From the NCBI GenBank assembly GCA_947446925.1, contig CANFHU010000007.1:1-64000 (forward strand): 64,000 nucleotides of DNA, read 5' to 3'. The notes beneath the pieces are model-generated. The model saw nothing but the letters and a program-made list of their open reading frames with translations. It did no database searches and was not told the origin of the DNA. The translations under genes and the position numbers were made by a program. This DNA is from Flavobacteriia bacterium. GTDB taxonomy: Bacteria; Bacteroidota; Bacteroidia; Flavobacteriales_D; Crocinitomicaceae. Within the stretch, counting starts at the first letter, position 1. Each line of letters begins with the position of its first letter. Of the stretch, positions 56,945 through 64,000 are shown in pieces.

Positions 56945-56974
56945 CAAAAAAACGGACTTAAAAAAATCCGTTTT
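56945..56974 (-). terminator. Intrinsic terminator of the 85-residue gene
   Basis: On the minus strand AAAACGGA and TCCGTTTT pair across an A/T-rich loop and are followed by a T run. It lies between the small gene's stop at 56994 and the DEAD-like gene's start. Confidence 0.75.
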
Positions 56975-56993
56975 CGTTTAAAAAAATGTAGAA

Positions 56994-57251
56994 TTACATT
57001 AATTCATTTAATTTGTGGATAAAGTTTACCGCTGTTTCTTCCACTTCTTTGTGAATTGCAGGGAAATCTTTAGTAGTTTTTGCTTGGTGAATTTTCTCCG
57101 TCATACTGTTTCTAAACCCAATTACTTCTTCAATTAATTTATTAGTAACTTCTGTTTTAGATTCGTTATATAACTGTACGCTGAAGCATTCTTCCACTAC
57201 GTCAAAAACCATTTTGTTAAGGTCTTTTTTAAAATTTCTTTTACTTGCCAT
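56994..57251 (-). CDS. Small conserved-looking cytosolic protein
   Basis: The 85-residue helical protein (MASKRNFKKDLNKMVFDVVEECFSVQLYNESK...VEETAVNFIHKLNELM) has a basic N-terminus and no export signal. It resembles short uncharacterised proteins seen beside efp in other Bacteroidota by memory only. It is divergent from efp. Function unknown. Confidence 0.6.
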   Translation of the reverse strand: MASKRNFKKDLNKMVFDVVEECFSVQLYNESKTEVTNKLIEEVIGFRNSMTEKIHQAKTTKDFPAIHKEVEETAVNFIHKLNELM

Positions 57252-57370
57252 TATTCTTATATTTTCTGTAAAGATACGGCTTTCTTTAGATTGAAAAAAT
57301 AGTTTGCCGTTAAATATTTTTTAAGGGAACACTCGTTAAGTGCGATTAAATACGATGTTGCACTATTTTT

Positions 57371-57401
57371 TTTGGATTTCACTACATTTTCCCTAATTTT
57401 G
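57371..57401 (+). promoter_or_regulatory. Bacteroidetes promoter of efp
   Basis: TTTG at 57371-57374 and TAATTTTG at 57394-57401 are 19 bp apart, with the ATG 22 bp downstream. Confidence 0.7.
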
Positions 57402-57423
57402 CACTCAACTAAAAAAACTACTT

Positions 57424-57990
57424 ATGGCAACTACTGCAGATATTAAAAACGGATTATGTATTAAGTTTAACGACAAACTTTGTCAAATCATTGAATTTCA
57501 ACACGTAAAACCAGGTAAAGGTCCTGCATTTGTACGTACAAAATTGAGACAAATTGAATCTGGGAAAGTAATTGACAATACGTTTTCTGCAGGACATAAA
57601 ATTGAGCCAGTTCGTATCGAAAACCGTGAATACCAATACTTATACCAAGAAAGTACGGAATATGTATTCATGAATAACGAAACATTTGAGCAAGTAAATA
57701 TTCCTGCAAAAATGATTGAAAAACCTGGTTTCTTAGTTGAGGGTATGATGTGTAACATCTTGTTTCACGCGGAAGAAGAGAATCCATTAGTTGTTGAGTT
57801 ACCATTCTACATTGAATCTGAAGTAACTTACACTGAACCAGGGATCAAAGGAGATACTGCTACGAATACAATGAAACCAGCTACCATTGCTACAGGTGCT
57901 GAAGTTCGTGTTCCTTTGTTTATTGACAATGGAGAAAAAATTAAAATTGACACGCGTACTGGAGTTTATGTGGAGCGTGTGAAGAAATAA
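57424..57990 (+). CDS. efp: Translation elongation factor P
   Basis: The 188-residue three-domain factor relieves ribosome stalling at proline runs. The tip of domain I has HVKPGKGPAFVR with Lys32 as the conserved modification-site residue. PGIKGDTATNTMKPATIATGAEVRVPLFIDNGEKIKIDTRTGVYVERV is the highly conserved C-terminal domain. It has its own promoter and a strong terminator. No modification enzyme gene is visible nearby. Confidence 0.97.
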   Translation: MATTADIKNGLCIKFNDKLCQIIEFQHVKPGKGPAFVRTKLRQIESGKVIDNTFSAGHKIEPVRIENREYQYLYQESTEYVFMNNETFEQVNIPAKMIEKPGFLVEGMMCNILFHAEEENPLVVELPFYIESEVTYTEPGIKGDTATNTMKPATIATGAEVRVPLFIDNGEKIKIDTRTGVYVERVKK

Positions 57991-58026
57991 TACGTGCAAT
58001 AACTAAACCCATTTTAGGCATATAAG

Positions 58027-58054
58027 AAAGGCTACTCGATTTGAGTAGCCTTTT
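58027..58054. terminator. Bidirectional terminator after efp
   Basis: GGCTACTC (58030-58037) pairs with GAGTAGCC (58043-58050) around a 5-base loop, flanked by A and T runs. It serves efp and the convergent small gene. Confidence 0.85.
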
Positions 58055-58071
58055 CTATTTGAGGTTAGATC

Positions 58072-58227
58072 TTAATTGAGGTGAACCAAGGTTTGTTCGT
58101 TCAATACCTTCACTGTAGTCACAGACTTGCTGTAATTTAAAATTGCTTCGATTGTTTTAGTGGATGGTTCGCTAGCTAAAACAGCTGATGAAGTCGGAGT
58201 AATTGTTTTAGAGTAGTGTTTATTCAT
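58072..58227 (-). CDS. Small 51-residue protein, function unknown
   Basis: A short gene on the minus strand encodes a Thr/Ser-rich start (MNKHYSKTITPTSSAVLASEPS) and then TIEAILNYSKSVTTVKVLNEQ. The stretch 'I..ILNYSKS' recalls a small protein found repeatedly in Bacteroidota by memory. It has no double-glycine site and no signal peptide. It sits downstream of the LRR-kinase gene with the efp terminator at its end. Whether it belongs to the peptide-export locus is unknown. Confidence 0.55.
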   Translation of the reverse strand: MNKHYSKTITPTSSAVLASEPSTKTIEAILNYSKSVTTVKVLNEQTLVHLN

Positions 58228-58299
58228 AGTTACTTTTTGAGGTTATAAAATAGATAACGTGAAGTTTATTGGTTTCGTATAAATCAGTGTGCTTTTTTT

Positions 58300-59586
58300 C
58301 TACAGATCTTCTAAAAATTTCACTACCTCCTCAAAACTTGGTCGTTCCATCACTACTTCTAGCATACATTGCTCAGATAGTTTAATCAGCGATGCTTTAC
58401 CTTCTTCATTGTCATGCATTAGCGATGCAATATCTTGCACTAAACAACCAAAAGCACGTACATCCAAACGTTCTAAATAAGGGGCTATTTCCGAGTTGTT
58501 ATCATAAAAAGTGGCAGCTCCAAAATCACCAAAATAAGCCTTTCCTTCCGAATTGTATAAGGTGTTGTGCGCATATAAATCCCCATGCATAATTCCTCGT
58601 GCATGCAGGTGTTTAGCTGCTTGTAAGACTCCTTTAAGTATACATAATCCTTTGGTAAACGTAAACTTTTGATCTCTAGAAAAAACATCACGGGTACATG
58701 TGGCAAAACTTGGTGGTTGACCCAAATTTCTATACTCCGAAGGAATTAACTCCATTACAATCCCTTGTTTTCCTTCTGGATGCTTTGAAATTATTCCTGT
58801 TAAAGGAACAATGTTTTCATGTAAACCAGTTGACAAACAAGTTGCTAATTCGTCATTTGGGTATCCATCACTTGTTACATCTCCTTTGAAAATTTTAATC
58901 GCCACTTCATTTTCTCCGTCGATTATTGCTTTGCAAATAATACCAGATGCACCTTCCCCAAGTTGTTGTTCAACATGTATACGCGACCAATCGATACGTG
59001 GTAATTGGACTTCGTTTGTCGGCAGATAGGTAGAAGGATTTCCAGAGAATGCTAACCAAGATAATTTTGGCATTTGCACTAACCAAGTTGGAATCTTAAC
59101 AAGTTGGTTTGCAGAAATTCGAAGTAATTCCAAATTTTTACATTGTGCTAATTCCTCTGGTAATTCTGTTAAACGATTCCCAGCCAACATGCATTTTTGT
59201 AATTGTTGATGTTGACCTATTGATTTCGGTAATTTATCAATACAATTATCGGTTAACGTCAACCACTGAATGTTTAATGGAATTGAATTTTCAGGAAATT
59301 CGATCAATTGATTTGACTTAAAACCTATCATCGTCAATGCAGGACAATCGGCTAATTGTTTGGGAAAAACAGTAAACTTATTTTGCGAAAAAAAAGCAAT
59401 TTTCAATTTGGTAAAACGGTACATATCTTCCGGTAAACTAGATAGTTGATTACCAGATAAATCAAGGATTTCTATAGTTTCAGCATAGTCAAATAAAACT
59501 TGTGGAAATTCTGTTAATCCACATGAAAGTGTAATTCTTGTTGGATTCGAAAAGTTCCCTGATTGTAGGTCTTTTAAAGTCGTCAT
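58300..59586 (-). CDS. Leucine-rich repeat protein kinase
   Basis: The 428-residue protein has about eight N-terminal LRRs (for example LDLSGNQLSSLPEDMYRFTKL, CMLAGNRLTELPEELAQCKNL). Residues ~205-428 form a protein kinase: LGEGASGIICKA Gly loop, VAIKIFK Lys, GIMHGDLYAHNTLY catalytic loop (HGD in place of HRD, Asp and Asn kept) and YFGDFGAATFYD. No membrane segment is present, so it appears cytosolic. It stands between the C39 exporter and efp and could phosphorylate an exporter or precursor, but this is guesswork. Confidence 0.85.
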   Translation of the reverse strand: MTTLKDLQSGNFSNPTRITLSCGLTEFPQVLFDYAETIEILDLSGNQLSSLPEDMYRFTKLKIAFFSQNKFTVFPKQLADCPALTMIGFKSNQLIEFPENSIPLNIQWLTLTDNCIDKLPKSIGQHQQLQKCMLAGNRLTELPEELAQCKNLELLRISANQLVKIPTWLVQMPKLSWLAFSGNPSTYLPTNEVQLPRIDWSRIHVEQQLGEGASGIICKAIIDGENEVAIKIFKGDVTSDGYPNDELATCLSTGLHENIVPLTGIISKHPEGKQGIVMELIPSEYRNLGQPPSFATCTRDVFSRDQKFTFTKGLCILKGVLQAAKHLHARGIMHGDLYAHNTLYNSEGKAYFGDFGAATFYDNNSEIAPYLERLDVRAFGCLVQDIASLMHDNEEGKASLIKLSEQCMLEVVMERPSFEEVVKFLEDL

Positions 59587-59693
59587 AAAACAAAAATAGG
59601 TAAATATCCATGAATTATGACTAATAAATAAACGACTAATTAGTATCGTTAATTTCGCTAAAGCAAGAGAATTGTGGTTTATAAAACCGAAAA

Positions 59694-61874
59694 TTATTCC
59701 ATTTGATTTTTTACTAATTCAAAATACTTTCCTTTTTGAGAAAGTAATTCATGGTGGTTACCTTTTTCGACTAATTTTCCTTCATGCATCACTAAAATCA
59801 TATCGGCATTTTTCACTGTACTTAAACGATGTGCAACCAAAATGACGGTTTTACCAATAAAATAATGGTGTAAATTTTTCATTATTTGCGCTTCGTTTTC
59901 CGTATCTAAGGCGGAAGTAGCTTCATCAAAAATAAAATAGGCTGCTTTTTTGTAGACTGCCCGAGCAATCAATACACGTTGCTTTTGACCACCACTCAAT
60001 TGTAAGCCATTGACACCAATTTTAGTTTCTAAATTCCCTCTAAGATTGTCCCTGACAAATTCTGTAAGATTTGCAATTTCAATGGCAAGTTGGAATCGTT
60101 CCAAATCAATTTCTTCTTCGTTTCCTAAAATAATATTGTATAAAAAAGATTGATCAAAAAGATATCCTTGTTGCATCACGGTTGAAAGTTGACTTCGTAA
60201 CACTCTAGAAGGCAGTTGGTTCAAGGCATGATTACCTATCTTTAATTCCCCTTCATATTCTTGATAATAACCTAAAATTAAGCGTAATATCGTCGTTTTC
60301 CCACTCCCGCTCTCCCCTACAATGGCAGTCGTTTTTCCTACAGGAATTACCAAATTTAAGTCTTGAATCATTGATTTATATTGACCATAATATTTAAAAT
60401 TAAAAGAACTAAAAACAATATCCCCAGGAATTAACTCCATACTTGTTGTTGAATTTTCTTCTTTCAATAATTGAATACTCAACAAACGATTCATACTTAA
60501 CTTCGCTTCTTGTAAAGAATGTGCAAAAGTTAAAAGTTGATTCAACGGATTCGTCGCTTGACCCAACACGAATGACAAACTCAGTAAACCTCCAAAAGAA
60601 AGTTGCTCGTTCATAACTAGTTGTGCTGCTAGGTAGGTAATTATAATGTTCTTTCCAGATTGAAAAAACGAATAACCTATGGATTGAAACATGTCGATTT
60701 TCGTGCTTTTCAGAGAAAGTTTAACCGAATCCTGTTGGGTTGTTTTCCAATTCGCATTTTGTTGTTCTTCCACTCCAAACAACTTTACGTCTTGTATTCC
60801 TCCAACGATCTCGTGAAGAATATTCTGACTCTCCACGTGTTTTTGAAATTGTAAATATTCCACTTTTCTACGTTTAGCTTGAAATGCATACATCCAAACA
60901 ATTCCGAGTAGTATACTAACTATGAAAATAGTAAATATGGTCACACCATACATCCAAACCACAAACGAATAGATGATAATATTGGTAACCGAAAACAAAG
61001 TATTAACTAGATCAGAAGTCAAAAACTGCTCCAATCGCGAGTGGTCATTGATTCGTTGTGAAAGATCTCCATATGATTTTGCGTCAAAAAATCGCATCGG
61101 TAATTTGAACAATTTCTGAAGAAAATCTTGAATAATATCTAGACCAATTTTACCTGAAACATAGGTCGTTAACCAGGTTCTAAAAAATGAGATCAATGAA
61201 TCTCCAAAAAATAACCCGAGTTGAGAAAAGAGTAACAATTGAAGTAGTTGTTCATTTTTAAATTTCATTGCTTTGTCAACCATCAACTGAGTTGTGTAAG
61301 GAATAATCAACGTGACTGCACTTGCTAAAATCATCAATCCGATGATTTGTAAAAATTGACGATAATAGGTTTTGATGTATTTGAGAGTGTATTTCGAAAC
61401 TTCAAAATTACGTTGTTGGTTTTTCAAATTATCGAAAGCAGCTTCTTTGGTGAAAAGCATTACATAGCCAAAATCTGCATCCTGTTTCAAAAAGTGTTTT
61501 ACAAAAACAGCTTTCGTAATCTTATGTTTTTTAAAAGCCGGGTCAGCAATGTAATAATAGGTTGTACGACCAATGTTTTTCACCTTGTACAATACGACAA
61601 AATGGTTATTGTTCCAATGAAGTATACAAGGTAATGCCTCCTCCGAAAAATCATCCACGCCCATCCGAATTGCTGAGCTTGACATACCCAGTTGCTGAGC
61701 AGCGGTCGACAAACTCATAAAATCGATGCCCAATACAGACTTTTGACAAAGTTCATTTAAATAGTCTAAAGAATACTTAGCACCGAAGTAGCGCGCTACC
61801 ATAGACAAACAAGCGGTACCACAGTCGGTACTATCTATTTGTCGGATAAATTTTATTTTTCGAGAGGAGAACAT
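59694..61874 (-). CDS. Peptidase-containing ABC transporter (PCAT, C39)
   Basis: The 726-residue exporter begins with a C39 peptidase: RQIDSTDCGTACLSMVARYFG carries the catalytic Cys near residue 17, with HWNNNHFVVLYKV supplying His and ADPAF the Asp. Six membrane helices follow (residues ~165-430). The ATPase has GESGSGKTT, LSGGQKQR and AYFIFDEATSALD. Such PCATs cut at the double glycine and export the mature peptide. Two genes with such leaders lie immediately upstream. Confidence 0.95.
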   Translation of the reverse strand: MFSSRKIKFIRQIDSTDCGTACLSMVARYFGAKYSLDYLNELCQKSVLGIDFMSLSTAAQQLGMSSSAIRMGVDDFSEEALPCILHWNNNHFVVLYKVKNIGRTTYYYIADPAFKKHKITKAVFVKHFLKQDADFGYVMLFTKEAAFDNLKNQQRNFEVSKYTLKYIKTYYRQFLQIIGLMILASAVTLIIPYTTQLMVDKAMKFKNEQLLQLLLFSQLGLFFGDSLISFFRTWLTTYVSGKIGLDIIQDFLQKLFKLPMRFFDAKSYGDLSQRINDHSRLEQFLTSDLVNTLFSVTNIIIYSFVVWMYGVTIFTIFIVSILLGIVWMYAFQAKRRKVEYLQFQKHVESQNILHEIVGGIQDVKLFGVEEQQNANWKTTQQDSVKLSLKSTKIDMFQSIGYSFFQSGKNIIITYLAAQLVMNEQLSFGGLLSLSFVLGQATNPLNQLLTFAHSLQEAKLSMNRLLSIQLLKEENSTTSMELIPGDIVFSSFNFKYYGQYKSMIQDLNLVIPVGKTTAIVGESGSGKTTILRLILGYYQEYEGELKIGNHALNQLPSRVLRSQLSTVMQQGYLFDQSFLYNIILGNEEEIDLERFQLAIEIANLTEFVRDNLRGNLETKIGVNGLQLSGGQKQRVLIARAVYKKAAYFIFDEATSALDTENEAQIMKNLHHYFIGKTVILVAHRLSTVKNADMILVMHEGKLVEKGNHHELLSQKGKYFELVKNQME

Positions 61875-61891
61875 TAGGTATTAATTGATTA

Positions 61892-61965
61892 GAGAAGCAA
61901 GGATAAGTTTGTAAATTTTAATGAGGTTAACCTCATATCAGTTGATTTGTCCTTCCTTGCTTCTC
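61892..61965. repeat. Nested inverted repeats between precursor 1 and the PCAT gene
   Basis: GAGAAGCAAGGA (61892-61903) pairs perfectly with TCCTTGCTTCTC (61954-61965), and inside the loop ATGAGGTTAACCTCAT (61921-61936) is a perfect 16-bp palindrome. It may attenuate read-through from precursor to exporter. Confidence 0.9.
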
Positions 61966-61979
61966 AAGGTTATTAGATA

Positions 61980-62126
61980 TTACCAAAAAATTGTAACCGT
62001 AAATGTAGTTGTAGTTTTAGTCGTAGTTTTTGATGCCACGATTGCAATTTTTCTTGGAGTTGTAGCTGATTCTAAACCTCCCATAATTACTAATTGTTCT
62101 TCGATTGTGATTAATTGATTTTTCAT
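61980..62126 (-). CDS. Double-glycine-leader peptide precursor 1
   Basis: A 48-residue gene. MKNQLITIEEQLVIMGG fits a double-glycine leader (acidic, hydrophobic positions before GG), giving a 31-residue mature part LESATTPRKIAIVASK... rich in Thr (nine T in the last 18 residues) and ending FTVTIFW. The likely product is a bacteriocin-like or RiPP-type peptide exported by the adjacent PCAT. It lies 105 bp upstream of the exporter's start on the same strand. No modification enzyme is visible nearby. Confidence 0.75.
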   Translation of the reverse strand: MKNQLITIEEQLVIMGGLESATTPRKIAIVASKTTTKTTTTFTVTIFW

Positions 62127-62192
62127 TTTTTAAAATTTAAATTGTTATAAAATATTCCTTTAAGTTTTACCACATCAAAGGATTACGGTGGT

Positions 62193-62202
62193 GATGTACA
62201 TC
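62193..62202. promoter_or_regulatory. Palindrome GATGTACATC upstream of precursor 1
   Basis: A perfect 10-bp palindrome 66 bp before the ATG of precursor 1, within a leader resembling that of precursor 2. Confidence 0.55.
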
Positions 62203-62260
62203 GCTTATCGAAATCGATTTAAGGCCCTACGACTTCAATGCGAATATTTTTTTTCTCTTA

Positions 62261-62428
62261 TTAATAACTAATAATCGGAGTGAATGTTGTTGGAAAAGGA
62301 TTAGGATTATATGGAGGCGTTCCCGTTGGAAATGGCAATTTTGGTTTTCTAGGACCGATTTCATTTCCACCCATAACTTTTCCTAACTCATCTATCGCAA
62401 TAGATGCAGTGTTTGTTTTATTGTTCAT
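62261..62428 (-). CDS. Double-glycine-leader peptide precursor 2
   Basis: A 55-residue gene. The leader ends DELGKVMGG (residues 13-21), followed by a 34-residue Pro-rich core (NEIGPRKPKLPFPTG..., nine Pro) ending FTPIISY. The match to a PCAT cleavage site and the shared upstream leader with precursor 1 support it. The two cores are unrelated (Thr-rich versus Pro-rich), as in two-peptide bacteriocins or in diversified families. Confidence 0.75.
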   Translation of the reverse strand: MNNKTNTASIAIDELGKVMGGNEIGPRKPKLPFPTGTPPYNPNPFPTTFTPIISY

Positions 62429-62492
62429 CTTAAAAAAATTACATTGATTTTCTGTTCACCAAAGTTTATTCACATTCGGTGTTCCTGGTGAC

Positions 62493-62502
62493 GATGTACA
62501 TC
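62493..62502. promoter_or_regulatory. Palindrome GATGTACATC upstream of precursor 2
   Basis: The same 10-bp palindrome at nearly the same distance (64 bp) before the ATG. Upstream of it TTAAAGTC...GACTTTAA can form a hairpin, and GGCCC is shared with the copy before precursor 1. Confidence 0.55.
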
Positions 62503-62554
62503 AGTTCTTAAAGTCTTTTTGGGCCTTCGACTTTAATCTCTAATAAGTAGGTGA

Positions 62555-64000
62555 TTATTCTTTTGTACGTTCGATTTCTTCGGTGTTTTTGATCTCACGA
62601 TCTTCCACTTGCACTTTAGTATTTCCAAAATTATAAGTCAATGAAAAACGAGCTGAACGTTGATCTTGATAATTCATTACATCCAACAACACTCCGTTAG
62701 AATACATTTGCAATTTTGGTCTCATAGATCGAAAAATATCGTTAAATGTAATCCCTAATACAAACTTCTTATTCTTTGTGCGATACAAAAACCCTGGATT
62801 TATAGTATAGAACGTTTGCATTTTCACTAATCCAGTTATTCCAGGAAAACTATATATTACTCCCAAATTCATTGTCAATCCTTTTAATGGCATTTTTATC
62901 TGATTGTTAAGATTTATGGAAGAACTGAATCCTTTTAAGGAAGAGTAAGTGATTTCAGAATTGGAATATGAATTGGAGTAAATTAAATCCCATTGAACAT
63001 CAGATTGTATTACCCTGTTTTTTATGGAATATACCGAAGCTAATGATAGGATGTCAGAAGTTAAAAAATTCAGATTAGTATATACTTGTGTATTTGTTTT
63101 TTGATCGACAATTGGAATTTGGCTATATAAATTCTCATTATGAGAATAATTTAAAGTACTCGAAAATTTGTCTTTAAAAATATAGTAAATGTCGATGTTG
63201 TTTGTAAATGAAGGTCTAAGAAATGGATTACCGATTGAATACTGATTTGCATTCATATACAATCTAAAAGGATTTAATTCTGAATAATTTGGTCTGTCGA
63301 TTCTCCTAGAGTAAGACCCTCCTAAATATACCTCTTCTTTCAAAGCATAGAGCACATATAAAGACGGGAAAAATTTCAAATAATTATAGTTATTTACAGT
63401 ATTGTAAGTAAATGACTTACTTTCAATGATCGAATTCTCCGCACGTATGCCAGCACTAATTTCCAACTTATTGAATGATTTAGAAAACGTAAAATACAAA
63501 GATTGAATCTTTTCATTATACAAAAACTTATCTTTTTCAAGAAGTTGTGGCAAATTATTTACTTTATACTCATTATCAAAAAAATTAAGATTTTCATTAC
63601 TGCTAAGCCTTCCTCCAGTAGAAATTAAAAATTTCTCAAAAGGCAATTCAAAATCTACATCTAAAGAATTAGATAATACCTCCTGTATACTTGATGTTTG
63701 TATAGTAGACAAATTATATGGTGAAAATAAAAATTGTGTATAACTTTCGACTAATCGATTTTTGGATTGATCATAACTGAAATTATTGTAATCTATCGAC
63801 ATTTTTTTTCCTAGTGTATCAAAAATGTAAGAATAATTTAATCCTGTATTGATTGACTTTAAATTAGAATTACCATCTCCAAAAGATTTTGTAATTGAAT
63901 CACTAATCAAATTTCTAAGGTAATTAATATTAGTTGTATTCGTAAGTGTAGGTTGAGAAGAATTAATTTGGGTAGAAAGTACAATTCTTGATCTTTCATT
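62555..64000 (-). CDS. Outer-membrane beta-barrel protein (right-truncated)
   Basis: The open frame continues through the window edge without a stop (482 visible residues; the N-terminus lies outside). It has many alternating strands ending in aromatic residues (MSIDYNNFSYDQSKNRLVESYTQF, YLGGSYSRRIDRPNYSELNPFRLYMNANQYSIGNPFLRPSFTNNIDIYYIF, NRVIQSDVQWDLIYSNSYSN). The DRPNYSELNPF...GNPFLRP phrase is typical of the C-terminal part of OMP_b-brl_3/TonB-receptor-like proteins. It precedes the peptide precursor genes on the same strand and might provide their route through the outer membrane or serve as their receptor. Confidence 0.85.
   Translation of the reverse strand, partial: NERSRIVLSTQINSSQPTLTNTTNINYLRNLISDSITKSFGDGNSNLKSINTGLNYSYIFDTLGKKMSIDYNNFSYDQSKNRLVESYTQFLFSPYNLSTIQTSSIQEVLSNSLDVDFELPFEKFLISTGGRLSSNENLNFFDNEYKVNNLPQLLEKDKFLYNEKIQSLYFTFSKSFNKLEISAGIRAENSIIESKSFTYNTVNNYNYLKFFPSLYVLYALKEEVYLGGSYSRRIDRPNYSELNPFRLYMNANQYSIGNPFLRPSFTNNIDIYYIFKDKFSSTLNYSHNENLYSQIPIVDQKTNTQVYTNLNFLTSDILSLASVYSIKNRVIQSDVQWDLIYSNSYSNSEITYSSLKGFSSSINLNNQIKMPLKGLTMNLGVIYSFPGITGLVKMQTFYTINPGFLYRTKNKKFVLGITFNDIFRSMRPKLQMYSNGVLLDVMNYQDQRSARFSLTYNFGNTKVQVEDREIKNTEEIERTKE

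Overview
The window reads as a chromosomal segment of a low-GC member of the Bacteroidota, most likely Flavobacteriales. The reasons are a type IX secretion (Por) sorting domain at the end of one large exported protein, promoters matching the Bacteroidetes TTTG-N19-TAnnTTTG pattern (clearest before efp and the metallo-beta-lactamase/rhodanese gene), weak or absent Shine-Dalgarno sequences, a DnaE with a fused N-terminal exonuclease domain, and an OMP beta-barrel/PCAT secretion pair. The genus cannot be fixed from sequence alone. No rRNA, CRISPR array, integrase or transposase was seen; one tRNA (Asp, GTC) is present.

Layout. 0-6.4 kb: a left-truncated exported protein with 31-residue tandem repeats, rlmF, a higBA toxin-antitoxin pair with a palindromic operator, a T9SS-secreted propeller/dockerin protein and a YdeI-like protein. 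6.7-27 kb is mainly housekeeping: an ABC-F protein, pcm, dnaE, pirin, a CxxCH lipoprotein, ppx, a NatAB-like ABC exporter, a CPBP protease, tRNA-Asp, tyrS, an exported superoxide dismutase, then a small sugar/asparagine group (galE, a second epimerase, a glycosyltransferase and asnB).

27-43 kb is a defence/accessory island. From upstream to downstream on the minus strand it holds a WYL regulator, an Abi_2/HEPN protein, two unrecognised proteins, a broken XRE-type regulator, a type IIG restriction-modification enzyme, a SIR2 protein, a two-TM macro-domain protein (type II ThsA-like), a ThsB-like TIR protein, a DUF4062 protein and an AlbA_2 ATP-binding protein. The genes from the RM enzyme to AlbA_2 are nearly contiguous. 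On the right it continues with two plus-strand genes sharing a C-terminal tail module, a 5'-nucleotidase and a polyvalent-type kinase.

43-58 kb returns to metabolism and housekeeping: MBL/rhodanese, a beta-helix lipoprotein, nitroreductase, TPR protein, cupin, a zeta-like toxin, ribD, EamA, mtaB, M1 peptidase and efp. Within it is a GIY-YIG gene bracketed by inverted clusters of a short repeat. 58-64 kb holds an apparent peptide export locus: an LRR-protein kinase, a C39-peptidase ABC exporter, two very short genes whose products look like double-glycine-leader precursors, and an outer-membrane barrel protein that runs off the right edge.

Three things merit the most attention: the SIR2 + TM-macro + TIR arrangement beside the DUF4062/AlbA_2 pair; the two unlisted double-glycine precursors with their duplicated palindromic leaders next to the PCAT exporter; and the GIY-YIG gene with its repeat family, which resembles a REP/RAYT-like system built on a different nuclease.
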